Counted from the stretch's first letter, positions 7,611 to 16,517 are shown. The stretch is DNA of 33,422 bases from Verrucomicrobiota bacterium (GCA_903970595.1 CAJCJI010000355.1:1-33422); one strand, 5' to 3'. Translations and numbers: made by a program. The notes: generated by a model not told the origin, from the sequence alone.

Positions 7611-7633
7611 GGCGGCGACGGAAATGCGCCGCC
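7611..7633 (+). repeat. GC-rich hairpin between fleQ and fliE
   Basis: GGCGGCG (7611-7617) and CGCCGCC (7627-7633) are perfect 7-base arms around a 9-base loop. It sits between the 17-bp dyad and the fliE sigma-54 promoter. It could end fleQ transcripts by a factor-dependent route; no T tract follows. Confidence 0.4.
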
Positions 7634-7639
7634 CGCCGC

Positions 7640-7655
7640 GGGCACGGGACTTGCT
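7640..7655 (+). promoter_or_regulatory. Sigma-54 promoter for the fliE-fliK operon
   Basis: GGGCACGGGACTTGCT matches the -24/-12 consensus TGGCACG-N4-TTGCW at all but the first base. GG (7641-7642) and GC (7653-7654) have the required 10-base spacing. Transcription would start near 7666, about 32 bases before the fliE ATG. Confidence 0.85.
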
Positions 7656-7697
7656 CCAAGGTGTAAGTCCGTCGCGGATGGCAGCGAGAACATCCTC

Positions 7698-8066
7698 ATG
7701 AGCGAAATCAACGTCAATAGTGTACTGGCCCAGATCCGCGCGCTCAGCGCGCAGGCCTCGGTCCGTCCGCCTTCGTCCCAGGCCATCGGCCAACTGGGCA
7801 GTCAGGCTGCGGCCCAACCGGGTGCCGATGCGGCTACCGGACAAGACGGCTTCGGGTCGATGCTGAAAACCTCGATCGACCAGGTCAACGGCGCGCAAAG
7901 CGAGGCGGCTAAGCTGCAGCGCTCGTTTGAGTTGGGTGACCCGAACACTGACCTGTCGAGCGTGATGGTGGCGACCAGCAAGGCCCAGGTCTCCTTCCGG
8001 GGTATGGTCGAAGTACGAAACCGCATGGTGTCCGCGTACCAGGACATCATGAATATGCCTCTTTAG
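7698..8066 (+). CDS. fliE: Flagellar hook-basal body protein FliE
   Basis: FliE joins the MS ring to the rod and is the first substrate exported. The product is 122 aa with a low-complexity Ala/Gln-rich N-terminal third and the conserved C-terminal domain: FGSMLKTSIDQVNGAQSEAAKLQRSFELGDPNTDLSSVMVATSKAQVSFRGMVEVRNRMVSAYQDIMNMPL is a textbook family match in its order of helices and the final NMPL-type end. The Shine-Dalgarno is weak. It opens the large operon that runs to fliK and lies 13 bases before fliF. Confidence 0.96.
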   Translation: MSEINVNSVLAQIRALSAQASVRPPSSQAIGQLGSQAAAQPGADAATGQDGFGSMLKTSIDQVNGAQSEAAKLQRSFELGDPNTDLSSVMVATSKAQVSFRGMVEVRNRMVSAYQDIMNMPL

Positions 8067-8079
8067 AGCGGACTAAGCC

Positions 8080-9759
8080 ATGGCTGAAGCCACACTTCCC
8101 GCCTTGAAGCAACTACGGGGTCTGAAAGACCTGCCCGCGGTGCGGCAGCTCGCGCTGTTGATTGGCCTGGCGTTTGCCGTGGCGGCCGGTGCTGCCATGT
8201 TCAGCTGGTCGCAACAGCCCAATTATGCGCCGGTATACCCGGGGCTGGCGGAGAAAGACTCGAACGAAGTCGCCGATGCCCTGCGCAGCGCCGGCATCGC
8301 ATTCCGAGTGGATCCGCAGAGCGGCAGCGTCACGGTGCGCGGCGACAAGGTTTACGAGGCCCGTATGCGCCTGGCGGCACAAGGCCTGCCCAAGGGCAGC
8401 GCCATGGGCTTTGAGATGATCCAGCAGGATCAGGGCCTAGGTACCAGCCAGTTCATTGAAAGCGCCCGCTACCAACTGGCACTCGAGACGGAGCTCGCGC
8501 GTACCGTGAGCAGTCTGCAACCGGTCAAGTCCGCGCGCGTCCACCTCGCACTTCCGAAGGCTTCGCCGTTCGTGCGCAGCGGGGAAGGAGCCAGCGCTTC
8601 GGTCCTGGTGGAGCTGAATCCGGGCAGGCAACTCGACCAGGGGCAAGTGTCATCTATCGTGCACATTGTCGCGTCGAGCGTGCCGGACCTGAATGCGAGC
8701 GCGGTCACCGTCATCGATCAGTATGGACATCTGTTGACCCAGGCGGATCCGGACAGCGAGGCGGCGCAGAGTGCGGCCCAGTTCGACCAGACCCATCGCC
8801 TGGAGGCCGACTATGTGCGCCGCGTGGAACAACTGCTTACGCCCATGCTTGGAGCGGGCAGGGTCAGTGCCCAGGTCGCGGCGGATCTGGATTTCTCATT
8901 TGTCGAGGAAGCGCGCGAAAGTTACAAGCCGGATTCGGCCGCTGTGCGCAGCGAGCAGACCAGCGAGGACATCAGCCGCAACGGAAGCGGTGCAGCCCTG
9001 GGCATTCCCGGCGCCACCAGCAACCAGCCGCCCGCAGCCGCTTCGAAGGCCGCTGCCGCGCCAGCCAAGGCGAACGACAAGAATGCGGCCGGCGCGGACA
9101 CCGCACCGGCCGCCGCCGCCGAAACTGCAGGAAGCTCCGATCAGCCACTGACGCAGAGTCACAGCAGTACGCGCAATTACGAGCTGGACCGCACCGTCAG
9201 CCATACCCGCCAGCCGGTCGGCCGCTTGCGGCGCCTGTCCGTGGCGGTGCTGGTCGATAACCTGCCGCAGGTCGATGCCAAGACGCGGAAGACCACCATG
9301 GTGCCGCTCGCGCCAGAGCAGATGGCAAAGGTGCAGGCACTGGTCAAGGAAGCAGTCGGGTTCAATGCCGATCGCGGTGACACCGTGAGCGTGCAGAATG
9401 CGGCCTTTGTCACCGCCGATGCGCCCTTGCTGGAGCCGCTGCCGCTGTGGCAGCGCCCGGAACTGCGCGACATCGGACGCCAGGGACTCGGTGCACTGGT
9501 CGTGCTGGCCCTGATTTTCGCCGTGTTGCGGCCGCTATTGCGCACTCTGGTCGGTGGGCAACGCGGCACCCCCGCGGCGGTGCAGACGACCGCAGTCGCA
9601 CTGGGACAAGAGCAGCTTTCGCTCGGCGGCCCGGTCCAGGCGGGAGCTGCCGGTCTCGCTCCGTATGATCAGAAACTGGCGCTGGCACGCAGTGCGGCCG
9701 GCCAGGATCCCAAGCGGGTGGCGCAGGTAGTCAAGACCTGGCTGGGCGAAAATGGCTGA
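8080..9759 (+). CDS. fliF: Flagellar MS-ring protein FliF
   Basis: FliF forms the MS ring in the inner membrane, the base on which switch and export gate are built. The product is 559 aa, usual length. A transmembrane helix is seen near residues 24-44, followed by the YscJ/FliF ring domains (YPGLAEKDSNEVADALRSAGI; GFEMIQQDQGLGTSQF; LARTVSSLQPVKSARVHLALPK). An Ala/Pro-rich insert near 305-360 is the disordered part of the collar region. A second membrane helix lies near 463-490. The last residues (KRVAQVVKTWLGENG) are the FliG-binding tail. It overlaps fliG by 8 bases. Confidence 0.97.
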   Translation: MAEATLPALKQLRGLKDLPAVRQLALLIGLAFAVAAGAAMFSWSQQPNYAPVYPGLAEKDSNEVADALRSAGIAFRVDPQSGSVTVRGDKVYEARMRLAAQGLPKGSAMGFEMIQQDQGLGTSQFIESARYQLALETELARTVSSLQPVKSARVHLALPKASPFVRSGEGASASVLVELNPGRQLDQGQVSSIVHIVASSVPDLNASAVTVIDQYGHLLTQADPDSEAAQSAAQFDQTHRLEADYVRRVEQLLTPMLGAGRVSAQVAADLDFSFVEEARESYKPDSAAVRSEQTSEDISRNGSGAALGIPGATSNQPPAAASKAAAAPAKANDKNAAGADTAPAAAAETAGSSDQPLTQSHSSTRNYELDRTVSHTRQPVGRLRRLSVAVLVDNLPQVDAKTRKTTMVPLAPEQMAKVQALVKEAVGFNADRGDTVSVQNAAFVTADAPLLEPLPLWQRPELRDIGRQGLGALVVLALIFAVLRPLLRTLVGGQRGTPAAVQTTAVALGQEQLSLGGPVQAGAAGLAPYDQKLALARSAAGQDPKRVAQVVKTWLGENG

Positions 9760-10777
9760 CAACGGCGGTGCCCTGGCGCCCCTGACGGAGGCAACCGGCC
9801 CAGAGCGTGCCGCGATCCTGCTCATGTCGCTGGGTGAGAGCGAAGCAGCCCAGGTCCTCAAGCACCTCGGTGCCAAAGATGTACAAAAGGTCGGGCAGGC
9901 GATGGCCTCGCTCGGCAGCGTCACCCGCGAACGCGTGGCCGCCGTGGTGGAGCGCTTTGTCGGCGAACTGGAAAACCAGACTTCGCTGGGCGTCGGTGCC
10001 GACGATTACGTACGGCGGGTGCTGGTGGGCGCACTGGGCGAGGACAAGGCCAGCGGCCTGATAGACCGCATCCTGCTCGGCCGCAACAGCAAGGGTCTGG
10101 AAGCCCTCAAGTGGATGGAGACCCGCGCCGTTGCCGATCTGGTGCGCAACGAGCATCCGCAGATCGTCGCCATCGTGCTCGCCTATCTGGATGCCGACCA
10201 GGCCGCGGACGTGCTGGCGCAACTGCCCGAGCGCATGCGCAGCGACGTTTTGATGCGCATTGCGCGCCTCGACGGCATCCAGCCGGCGGCCCTGCGCGAG
10301 CTGGACGAGATCATGGAGAAGCAGTTCTCGGGCGCTGGCAATATCAAATCATCCAGCGTAGGCGGCGTGAAGGTGGCCGCCAACATCCTCAACCTGATGG
10401 ACACGTCCATGGAGACCGCCATCATCGGCACAATTTCCGAAAGCGATGCCGATCTGGGAACCCGTATTCAGGATCTGATGTTCGTCTTCGACGACCTTGC
10501 CGATGTCGACGATCGCGGGCTGCAGGCGCTGCTGCGCGAGGCCAGCGGCGAGATGCTGTGCGTAGCCCTCAAGGGCGCCGACCCGAGGGTGCGCGACAAA
10601 TTCACCAAGAACATGTCCAAACGCGCCGCCGAGATGCTGCTGGAAGACATGGAGGCCAAGGGACCGGTGCGCTTGGCCGATGTGGAAGCGGCGCAAAAGG
10701 ATATTCTGTCCACCGCCCGGCGGCTGGCAGAGGCCGGCGAGATCGTACTGGGCGGCAAGGGTGAAGACTTTGTCTGA
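9752..10777 (+). CDS. fliG: Flagellar motor switch protein FliG
   Basis: FliG is the rotor protein that takes torque from the stators and sits between FliF and FliM. The product is 341 aa. The N-terminal domain (RAAILLMSLGESEAAQVLKHL) binds FliF; the middle domain carries the EHPQ motif (NEHPQIVAIVLAYL) for FliM contact; the C-terminal domain holds the charged torque helix (FDDLADVDDRGLQALLREA). The ATG lies inside the end of fliF with an 8-base overlap, which implies coupled translation. Confidence 0.97.
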   Translation: MADNGGALAPLTEATGPERAAILLMSLGESEAAQVLKHLGAKDVQKVGQAMASLGSVTRERVAAVVERFVGELENQTSLGVGADDYVRRVLVGALGEDKASGLIDRILLGRNSKGLEALKWMETRAVADLVRNEHPQIVAIVLAYLDADQAADVLAQLPERMRSDVLMRIARLDGIQPAALRELDEIMEKQFSGAGNIKSSSVGGVKVAANILNLMDTSMETAIIGTISESDADLGTRIQDLMFVFDDLADVDDRGLQALLREASGEMLCVALKGADPRVRDKFTKNMSKRAAEMLLEDMEAKGPVRLADVEAAQKDILSTARRLAEAGEIVLGGKGEDFV

Positions 10778-10781
10778 ACTC

Positions 10782-11384
10782 ATGGACCCCGCTTCTGGTG
10801 CGCAGCGTTGGAACCTGCCGCTGTTCGGCGGCGGCGCCAAGCCGCCGCCGCCGACGGCAGCCCAGATCGAGTCGATCGAATCGGCGGCGCACCAGGAAGG
10901 CTTTGCCCGGGGTTTTGCCGAAGGCCACGCCGAAGGTTATGCAGCCGGCGCGGCCCAGGTGCGGGCAGAGGCGCAACGCCTGCGCCAGTTGCTGGAACAT
11001 GCTTCCAAGCCCTTGGCGCAACTCGATGCCGAGGTGGAAACCGTCCTGACCGAATTGGCGCTGCAGGCCGCGCGCCGCCTGGTGCAACGGGAATTCGAAA
11101 TCGATCCGGCGCGCATGGCCGGCACGGTACGTGAAGCCATCGCGGCCCTGGTTGCCATGCCGCGGGAATTGCGCGTGCACCTGCATCCGGATGATGTTGC
11201 AGTGTTGCAGGGCTGCCTGGAGCGGCCGGCCGAACTCGGCGCCTGGCGCTTCGTGTCCGACCCAGCCTTGGCGCGCGGCGACTGCCGCATCGCCGGCGAT
11301 ACCGGCTGGGTCGATGCTACCCTGGATGCCCGCGTGCGCAGCATGGCGCAGGCCCTGCACGCCGAAGGCGGAGCGGAAGCATGA
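10782..11384 (+). CDS. fliH: Flagellar export ATPase regulator FliH
   Basis: FliH binds FliI, restrains its ATPase and docks it at the export gate through FliN. With ATG 10782 the product is 200 aa. The family hallmark, a GxxxG run, is clear: Gly at 40, 44, 48, 52 and 56, followed by a long helix ([15 protein letters not shown]) and the C-terminal FliH/YscL domain ([29 protein letters not shown]). The start is uncertain: in-frame GTG 10761 and TTG 10770 would overlap the fliG end and add 7 or 4 residues; no start has a strong ribosome site. It overlaps fliI by 4 bases. Confidence 0.92.
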   Translation: MDPASGAQRWNLPLFGGGAKPPPPTAAQIESIESAAHQEGFARGFAEGHAEGYAAGAAQVRAEAQRLRQLLEHASKPLAQLDAEVETVLTELALQAARRLVQREFEIDPARMAGTVREAIAALVAMPRELRVHLHPDDVAVLQGCLERPAELGAWRFVSDPALARGDCRIAGDTGWVDATLDARVRSMAQALHAEGGAEA

Positions 11385-12727
11385 ATGAGTGGAGCGCCGC
11401 CGCCAACGCGCGCATGGCGCGGCACCTCCATGCGGTGGCGCAGCGCGTGCCCGAGCTGGGTGGTGTGGTGGCGGAGGGATTACTCAAGCGGGTGGTTGGC
11501 CTGACGCTCGAAGCCGTGGGCTGCCGGGCGCAGATCGGCTCGCGTTGCCGGGTGGTGAGCGGCCCTGACAGTTCGCTGGAAGCCGAGGTGGTGGGCTTCT
11601 CCGGCGAACGGGTGTTCCTGATGCCGGTGGGAGAGATGCACGGCCTGCTGCCGAACGCGCGGGTCATTCCTTTGCCGCATGCAGCCGCGATTCCCGTCGG
11701 CGGGGGGCTGCTCGGCCGCGTCCTGGACGGCGAGGGCAAGCCGATCGACCGCGGTGGTGCCCTGCGCTGCGAGCGTCGGCTGCCTGGCTCGGATGCGATC
11801 AATCCGATGGAGCGCGCACCGATCGATCGTCCCCTGGACGTTGGCGTGCGGGCGATCAATGCCCTGCTGACGGTGGGGCGGGGACAGCGATTGGGCTTGT
11901 TCGCCGGCACCGGTGTCGGCAAGAGCACGCTGCTCGGCATGATGACCCGCTTCACCGAGGCCGACGTCATCGTCGTCGGCCTGGTCGGCGAGCGCGGCCG
12001 CGAGGTGCGCGATTTCATCGACCACAGTCTCGGCGAGGGCGGGCTGAAGCGGGCCGTGGTGGTGGCCACGCCGGCAGATCGCGCACCCATTTTGCGCCTG
12101 CGTGGAGCCTGGCTGGCCACCGCCATCGCCGAGAGCTTCCGCGACCAGGGCCGGCATGTGCTGCTGCTGATGGATTCGTTGACGCGGTTCGCGCAGGCAC
12201 AGCGCGAAATTGGCCTTGCGGTGGGCGAGCCACCGACGACGCGCGGCTATCCGCCTTCGGTTTTCGCGCAACTGCCCCGTCTGGTGGAGCGCGCCGGCAA
12301 TGCCGTGTCCGGCGGCGGGTCCATCACGGCCTTCTACACCGTGCTTACCGAAGGCGACGATCCCAACGATCCCATCGCCGATACGGCTCGAGGCATCCTT
12401 GACGGCCACATCCTGCTGTCGCGCGGTATAGCCGAATCTGGCATTTATCCGGCGATCGATGTCGAGGCTTCGATTTCCCGCGTAGCCAGGGATGTCACGG
12501 TGCCGCAGCAGCAGAAGCTGGCGCGGCGCTTCCGTCAGCTGGTGTCCGCATATCAGCGCAACCGCGACCTTATCGCCATCGGTGCCTACCAGAGGGGCAG
12601 TGACGTCACCGTCGATGCCGCACTGGCCCTGTGGCCGCGCATTGAAACGTTCCTGCGTCAGGATTTCCACGAGCCGGCGAATTTTCACGCCAGCCTTCAA
12701 GCCCTTGAGAGCCTATTACCGCAATGA
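11381..12727 (+). CDS. fliI: Flagellum-specific export ATPase FliI
   Basis: FliI is the F1-beta-like hexameric ATPase of the flagellar type III export apparatus. The product is 448 aa, normal. Walker A reads AGTGVGKST with K181; Walker B is [18 protein letters not shown]; the segment [23 protein letters not shown] and the C-terminal export-ATPase segment ([22 protein letters not shown]) fit the family. It overlaps fliH before it and fliJ after it, each by an ATGA of 4 bases, so the three subunits of the ATPase complex are translationally coupled. Confidence 0.98.
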   Translation: MNEWSAAANARMARHLHAVAQRVPELGGVVAEGLLKRVVGLTLEAVGCRAQIGSRCRVVSGPDSSLEAEVVGFSGERVFLMPVGEMHGLLPNARVIPLPHAAAIPVGGGLLGRVLDGEGKPIDRGGALRCERRLPGSDAINPMERAPIDRPLDVGVRAINALLTVGRGQRLGLFAGTGVGKSTLLGMMTRFTEADVIVVGLVGERGREVRDFIDHSLGEGGLKRAVVVATPADRAPILRLRGAWLATAIAESFRDQGRHVLLLMDSLTRFAQAQREIGLAVGEPPTTRGYPPSVFAQLPRLVERAGNAVSGGGSITAFYTVLTEGDDPNDPIADTARGILDGHILLSRGIAESGIYPAIDVEASISRVARDVTVPQQQKLARRFRQLVSAYQRNRDLIAIGAYQRGSDVTVDAALALWPRIETFLRQDFHEPANFHASLQALESLLPQ

Positions 12728-13173
12728 ACACAAAAGCCACGCTGGGCAAGCGTCTGGATCCGATCCGCCGCCTGGCGCAGAACCGCGAAGACGACGCGGC
12801 GCGCCGCTTTGCCGAAAGCCAAGCGACCCTTGCGCGCCACGAAGCGCAGCTGCAGGAAATGGAGCGCTACATGAACGAGTATGGCGGCGGCCGCCCGGGC
12901 ACCAGCCTGATGCCGTCCCTGCTTGCCAACCGAGAGGCCTTCCTGCGGCAGCTGGCGGAGGCCTTGCGCTGGCAGGCCGGCGCCGTGCAGGAAGCACGTT
13001 CAAAGTTGGATCAGGCGCGCGATTTGTGGCTCAACAAACACCGCGACACCGATGTGCTGGAAGCCCTGATCGATCGCAGTGACAAGTCGGAGCAGCAATT
13101 GCGCGAACGCCGCTTGCAGCGAGAGCTGGATGAATTCGCCCAGCGGCGGCCGCCGTCGGCGATGGCCGGCTGA
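12724..13173 (+). CDS. fliJ: Flagellar export protein FliJ
   Basis: FliJ is the coiled-coil stalk of the FliH-FliI-FliJ ATPase ring and links it to FlhA. The product is 149 aa and almost wholly helical with charged heptads ([34 protein letters not shown]; then [22 protein letters not shown]), the expected two long helices of an antiparallel coiled coil. Sequence conservation in this family is low, so length, helical make-up and place after fliI carry the call. The stop is followed by a 14-bp palindrome and then fliK. Confidence 0.93.
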   Translation: MNTKATLGKRLDPIRRLAQNREDDAARRFAESQATLARHEAQLQEMERYMNEYGGGRPGTSLMPSLLANREAFLRQLAEALRWQAGAVQEARSKLDQARDLWLNKHRDTDVLEALIDRSDKSEQQLRERRLQRELDEFAQRRPPSAMAG

Positions 13174-13175
13174 AG

Positions 13176-13189
13176 CCGGAACGTTCCGG
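13176..13189. repeat. Perfect 14-bp palindrome between fliJ and fliK
   Basis: CCGGAACGTTCCGG is fully symmetric and lies 2 bases after the fliJ stop and 12 bases before the fliK ATG. It borders the likely ribosome-binding stretch of fliK. It may be chance in GC-rich DNA, or a site affecting fliK translation or transcription. Confidence 0.4.
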
Positions 13190-13201
13190 GAATCATCTCC
13201 A

Positions 13202-14299
13202 ATGCTCGCCGCGATTGCCGCCCCTGCCGCTGCAGCGTCCAATGTGCCGGCCGCCGGCCTCACGCCGGCCAACTCCGGCGCTGCTTTCAGTCTTGGCGGC
13301 TCCGAACTCAACGAAGCGCCCGTTGCGGCAAATGCCATGGACACGACGGCCGCGAAGCCGCAGGCATCCAAAACGGACGAAACCGATCAGGTCAGTCCTG
13401 ACGGAACGCCAGGCAGCTCGCTGGCCTGGCTGCTTTCCGCGCTGAATTCGGCACTGTCACCGGCGGCAGCCGGCAGCCTCGACTCGGTCGGCCTGACTGC
13501 GCAGACCGGACTCCGCTCGGAATCCCTCGCGCCGCACGGACCGGGTACCGCACAGCGTGCAGCCCGCAGCGCCGCGGAGGGCACTGGGCCATCGCCACAA
13601 ACGGACGACGAGGATACCGAAGCGGAGGGTGAAGCGGAAGTTTCGCAGGACGCTCAAAGCTACTCGGCCGCATCTGCCATGTCTCCTGCGCCGATGAAGC
13701 TTGCCGCCGAGCCATCTCTTGCGGTTGCCACCGCGGGAGATCGTGGACAGCAAGGGATTGCGCCGCCGTCCGCGGCCGCCTCGGGAGTCTCTCTGGACCC
13801 ACAATTCCGTCCACTCCTGCCCGTTCTCCCAAGCAGCGCGAGTGCCGACGCCGCGCCTGGCGCCGTGTCACAGCACGGCATGAAAGCCAGCCTCGATCTG
13901 AATCAAGAGGGCTGGCCCACATCGCTCGTCGAGCATGTGCAATGGCAGGTGCTGGGCGGCGTGCAGGAGGCACGGCTCGAATTGAACCCGCGCGAACTGG
14001 GCAACCTGCAGATCCATGTGCAGATTTCCGGCAACGAGGCACAAGTTCAATTCGCCGCCGTACATCCGCGAATACGCGAGATGCTAAGCGCCGGGATGCC
14101 GCAGTTGCGCTCGATGCTCGCCGAAGGTGGCATGCACCTGTCGCAGGCGCAGGTGGGAGGTCAGGGGCAATCGCCCCAGCAGCCACGCAATCCCGGAAGC
14201 GCGTCCACCATGGACGGTCACCCGGCGCAAGAGGAAGAGATGCAGCCGCAATTGCTTCCGACAATTGTCCGTATCGGCTTGGTGGACGACTTCGCCTGA
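13202..14299 (+). CDS. fliK: Flagellar hook-length control protein FliK
   Basis: FliK is exported during hook growth, measures hook length and switches FlhB from hook to filament substrates. The product is 365 aa. The N-terminal two thirds is low complexity (Ala, Ser, Pro, Asp/Glu), as usual for the ruler part. The C-terminal Flg_hook domain (about 235-325) is clear: WQVLGGVQEARLELNPREL, GNLQIHVQISG, AQVQFAAVHPRIREML, MPQLRSMLAEGGMHL. The frame is open well upstream into fliJ, but ATG 13202 is the first start after the fliJ stop. A 237-base spacer with a new sigma-54 promoter follows. Confidence 0.93.
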   Translation: MLAAIAAPAAAASNVPAAGLTPANSGAAFSLGGSELNEAPVAANAMDTTAAKPQASKTDETDQVSPDGTPGSSLAWLLSALNSALSPAAAGSLDSVGLTAQTGLRSESLAPHGPGTAQRAARSAAEGTGPSPQTDDEDTEAEGEAEVSQDAQSYSAASAMSPAPMKLAAEPSLAVATAGDRGQQGIAPPSAAASGVSLDPQFRPLLPVLPSSASADAAPGAVSQHGMKASLDLNQEGWPTSLVEHVQWQVLGGVQEARLELNPRELGNLQIHVQISGNEAQVQFAAVHPRIREMLSAGMPQLRSMLAEGGMHLSQAQVGGQGQSPQQPRNPGSASTMDGHPAQEEEMQPQLLPTIVRIGLVDDFA

Positions 14300-14536
14300 G
14301 GTCGTCTCCGGTTCTGGCATGGACATCAACCGCCGCATCTGTGCCCGCTTGCCCTGAGCGGCTCCCTTGCGCGCAGGCCACGCCTCACCGCTCTGACGCA
14401 TTTCCGACATCGAATTCAATTCCGGCGGAGTCAAAAAGCCGGCGTCTCCTTCCTGCATCAAGCCGTTGCGCGCGTCGTTGGGACAGTTCCACGTGGCACA
14501 CGCCTTGCTCCAGCCCGGCATCCTCGAAGGAGTGCC
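14300..14536 (+). other. Spacer between fliK and fliL carrying a sigma-54 promoter
   Basis: No gene is convincing in these 237 bases on either strand. A weak hairpin (CCGGC near 14424, GCCGG near 14440) lies in the middle, without a T run. The only strong signal is the -24/-12 promoter at 14494-14509. The rest has no evident function. Confidence 0.55.
14494..14509 (+). promoter_or_regulatory. Sigma-54 promoter for the fliL-flhB operon
   Basis: TGGCACACGCCTTGCT matches TGGCACG-N4-TTGCW except one base. GG (14495-14496) and GC (14507-14508) are 10 bases apart as required. Transcription would start near 14520, 20 bases before the fliL ATG. This splits the fli block into two sigma-54 operons. 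Confidence 0.85.
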
Positions 14537-14539
14537 GTG

Positions 14540-15118
14540 ATGGCAAGCGCTGCAAAAAGAGAGGCGGTCAAAAGGCCCCGCGATGACGCGGAAGAATCCG
14601 CCTCGGCTGCACCGGTGGTTCCGAAGCGCGGGCGCGGCGGTCTGCTGATGATTTTCGGTGCCGCGCTGGTGGCAGCCGGACTGGCCAGCGGAGTCACCTG
14701 GCTGCTGGTGCCCAAGCCTACGGCTCATGCCGCGGCCAAGGCCGCCGCCGGGGAGTCGGTGCCCGCCGATGCCGCCGCCCCCGATGCCGCAAACGAGCAG
14801 CCTGCGATGTACCTGGAGTTGACCCCAGCCTTCGTCGTCAACCTTGCCGATGAGGAATCGATGCGCTTCCTTCAAGTCAGCGTGGAAGTGATGGCGCGCG
14901 ACCCGAAAGTCATCGACGCCGTCAAGACGCATATGCCGCGGATTCGCAATGCGCTGATGCTGCTGTTCAGCCAGCAGAGCTCGCACACCATCGCAGGTCG
15001 CGAAGCCAAGGAGGCATTGCAGAAGCAGGCAAAGGAGGAAGTCCAGAAAGCCTTGCAGTCGGAAAGCGCACCGGCCGAGATTTCGGCCGTCTACTTCACC
15101 AGCCTGGTCATGCAATGA
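14540..15118 (+). CDS. fliL: Flagellar basal body-associated protein FliL
   Basis: FliL is a single-pass inner-membrane protein that surrounds and stabilises stator units. The product is 192 aa: a charged cytoplasmic N-terminus, one membrane helix near 35-56 (GLLMIFGAALVAAGLASGVTWLLV), an Ala/Pro linker, then the periplasmic domain (YLELTPAFVVNL; RFLQVSVEVMARDPKVIDAVKTHMPRIRNALMLLF) typical of the family. ATG 14540 follows AAGGAG (14527-14532) at good spacing; a GTG directly before it is less likely. It overlaps fliM by 4 bases. Confidence 0.95.
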   Translation: MASAAKREAVKRPRDDAEESASAAPVVPKRGRGGLLMIFGAALVAAGLASGVTWLLVPKPTAHAAAKAAAGESVPADAAAPDAANEQPAMYLELTPAFVVNLADEESMRFLQVSVEVMARDPKVIDAVKTHMPRIRNALMLLFSQQSSHTIAGREAKEALQKQAKEEVQKALQSESAPAEISAVYFTSLVMQ

Positions 15119-16128
15119 GTGCGCCGCTGCAGGATTTGCTGTCCCAGGACGAAATCGACGCCCTGCTGCACGGCGTCGACAATGGCGTCGTCGATATCGC
15201 GCCGCCGCCGGCGCCTGGCGAGGCGCGGTCCTACGACTTCAATGCCCAGGATCGCATCATCCGCGGCCGCATGCCGACCCTGGAAATGATTAACGAGCGC
15301 TTTGCGCGGCTGTTCCGAATCGGCTTGTTCAACATGATGCGGCGCACGGCGGAACTGACGGTGCTTGGCATGGAACTGCAGAAATTCAACGAGTACACCC
15401 ATTCGCTGTACGTGCCGACCAGCCTGAGCCTGGTGCGCATCAAGCCGTTGCGCGGCACCGCGCTGTTCGTATTCGAGCCCAAGCTGGTGTTCGCGGTGGT
15501 GGAAAACTTCTTCGGCGGCGATGGCCGCTTCGCCACCAAGATCGAGGGGCGCGAGTTCACCCCGACCGAGACTCGGGTGATCCAGTTGCTGATTCGTCAG
15601 GCCTTCGCCGATCTTCAAGAAGCCTGGACACCGGTGATGCCGCTGGAGTTCGAATACCTGGGCTCGGAGGTCAATCCACATTTTGCCAACATCGTCGCCC
15701 CCTCCGAAATCGTGGTCGTTTCCAAGTTCCGCATTGAACTGGACGGCGGCGGCGGCGAACTGCACGTGACAATGCCGTATTCCATGATCGAGCCGATTCG
15801 CGACCAGCTCGACGCCGGCGTGCAGTCCGATCGTGCCGACAAGGATGAACGCTGGTCGCTGGCCTTGCGCGAGCAGATCAAGGACGCCGAGGTCGAGATG
15901 GAGAGCGAGCTGACGCGCACCACTATCAGCCTGCGTCAGCTGATGAGTCTTCGGCCCGGCGACATCATTCCGATCCACATGCCGCAGAGCGTGGACCTGA
16001 CCGTCGATGGCCTGCCGCTGTTCCGCGGCACCTTCGGCATCAACAACAATGGACACAACGCCGTGCGCGTCACGGAAGTCGTCCGTCGCAATCCTACTTT
16101 CGCCACCCAATCAGGTCAAACCCGATGA
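15115..16128 (+). CDS. fliM: Flagellar motor switch protein FliM
   Basis: FliM is the C-ring protein that receives CheY-P and sets rotation direction. The product is 337 aa. The N-terminal CheY-P-binding motif LSQDEIDALL is at residues 9-18. The middle CheC-like domain (RGRMPTLEMINERFARLFRIGLFNMMRR onward, with LFVFEPKLVFAVVENFFGGDGRF) and the C-terminal SpoA domain (TTISLRQLMSLRPGDIIPIHMP) follow in normal order. Both junctions are 4-base ATGA overlaps (fliL, fliN). Confidence 0.98.
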   Translation: MSAPLQDLLSQDEIDALLHGVDNGVVDIAPPPAPGEARSYDFNAQDRIIRGRMPTLEMINERFARLFRIGLFNMMRRTAELTVLGMELQKFNEYTHSLYVPTSLSLVRIKPLRGTALFVFEPKLVFAVVENFFGGDGRFATKIEGREFTPTETRVIQLLIRQAFADLQEAWTPVMPLEFEYLGSEVNPHFANIVAPSEIVVVSKFRIELDGGGGELHVTMPYSMIEPIRDQLDAGVQSDRADKDERWSLALREQIKDAEVEMESELTRTTISLRQLMSLRPGDIIPIHMPQSVDLTVDGLPLFRGTFGINNNGHNAVRVTEVVRRNPTFATQSGQTR

Positions 16129-16517
16129 GCACCCCTGCCGAAGAGGTTCTAAGCCACGCTGCCGCGCCCAACGCTGCAGCCGCAGGCAACAAGGACTATA
16201 CGCGCGCGAATTTCCAGAACCTGCAAGGCCAGGCCTCGGCGCAGGGAGGCGACCTCAACCTAGACGTGCTGCTGGACGTCGCCGTGACCATATCCATGGA
16301 AGTGGGCCGGGCCCGGCTGCCAATCCGCAACCTGTTGCAGCTCAATCAGGGCTCAGTTGTCGAGCTCGAGAGAGCTGCCGGTGAGCCGCTCGACATATAT
16401 GCCAACGGCACCCTGATCGCCCATGGCGAAGTGGTCGTGGTGAACGAGAGATTCGGTGTGCGCCTGACCGATGTAGTGAGTCCGGCTGAGCGCATCCGCA
16501 AGCTGAGACAGGTGTGA
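16125..16517 (+). CDS. fliN: Flagellar motor switch protein FliN
   Basis: FliN forms the bottom of the C ring with FliM and docks FliH. The product is 130 aa: a variable N-terminal third, then the SpoA domain (LDVAVTISMEVGRARLPIRNLLQL, GSVVELERAAGEPLDIYANGTLIAHGEVVVVNERFGVRLTDVVSP order of strands). The gene shares 4 bases with fliM and 4 with fliO, where the stop TGA overlaps a GTG start. Confidence 0.97.
   Translation: MSTPAEEVLSHAAAPNAAAAGNKDYTRANFQNLQGQASAQGGDLNLDVLLDVAVTISMEVGRARLPIRNLLQLNQGSVVELERAAGEPLDIYANGTLIAHGEVVVVNERFGVRLTDVVSPAERIRKLRQV

Noticed and set aside
6546-7898. Open frame of 450 codons on the - strand across fleQ and fliE
   Set aside because: It crosses two well-supported genes and the fliE promoter region; no domain is recognisable.
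14084-14470. Possible small gene on the - strand in the fliK-fliL spacer
   Set aside because: The open frame runs on into the antisense of fliK, lacks a family match, and the spacer is better explained by the fliL promoter.
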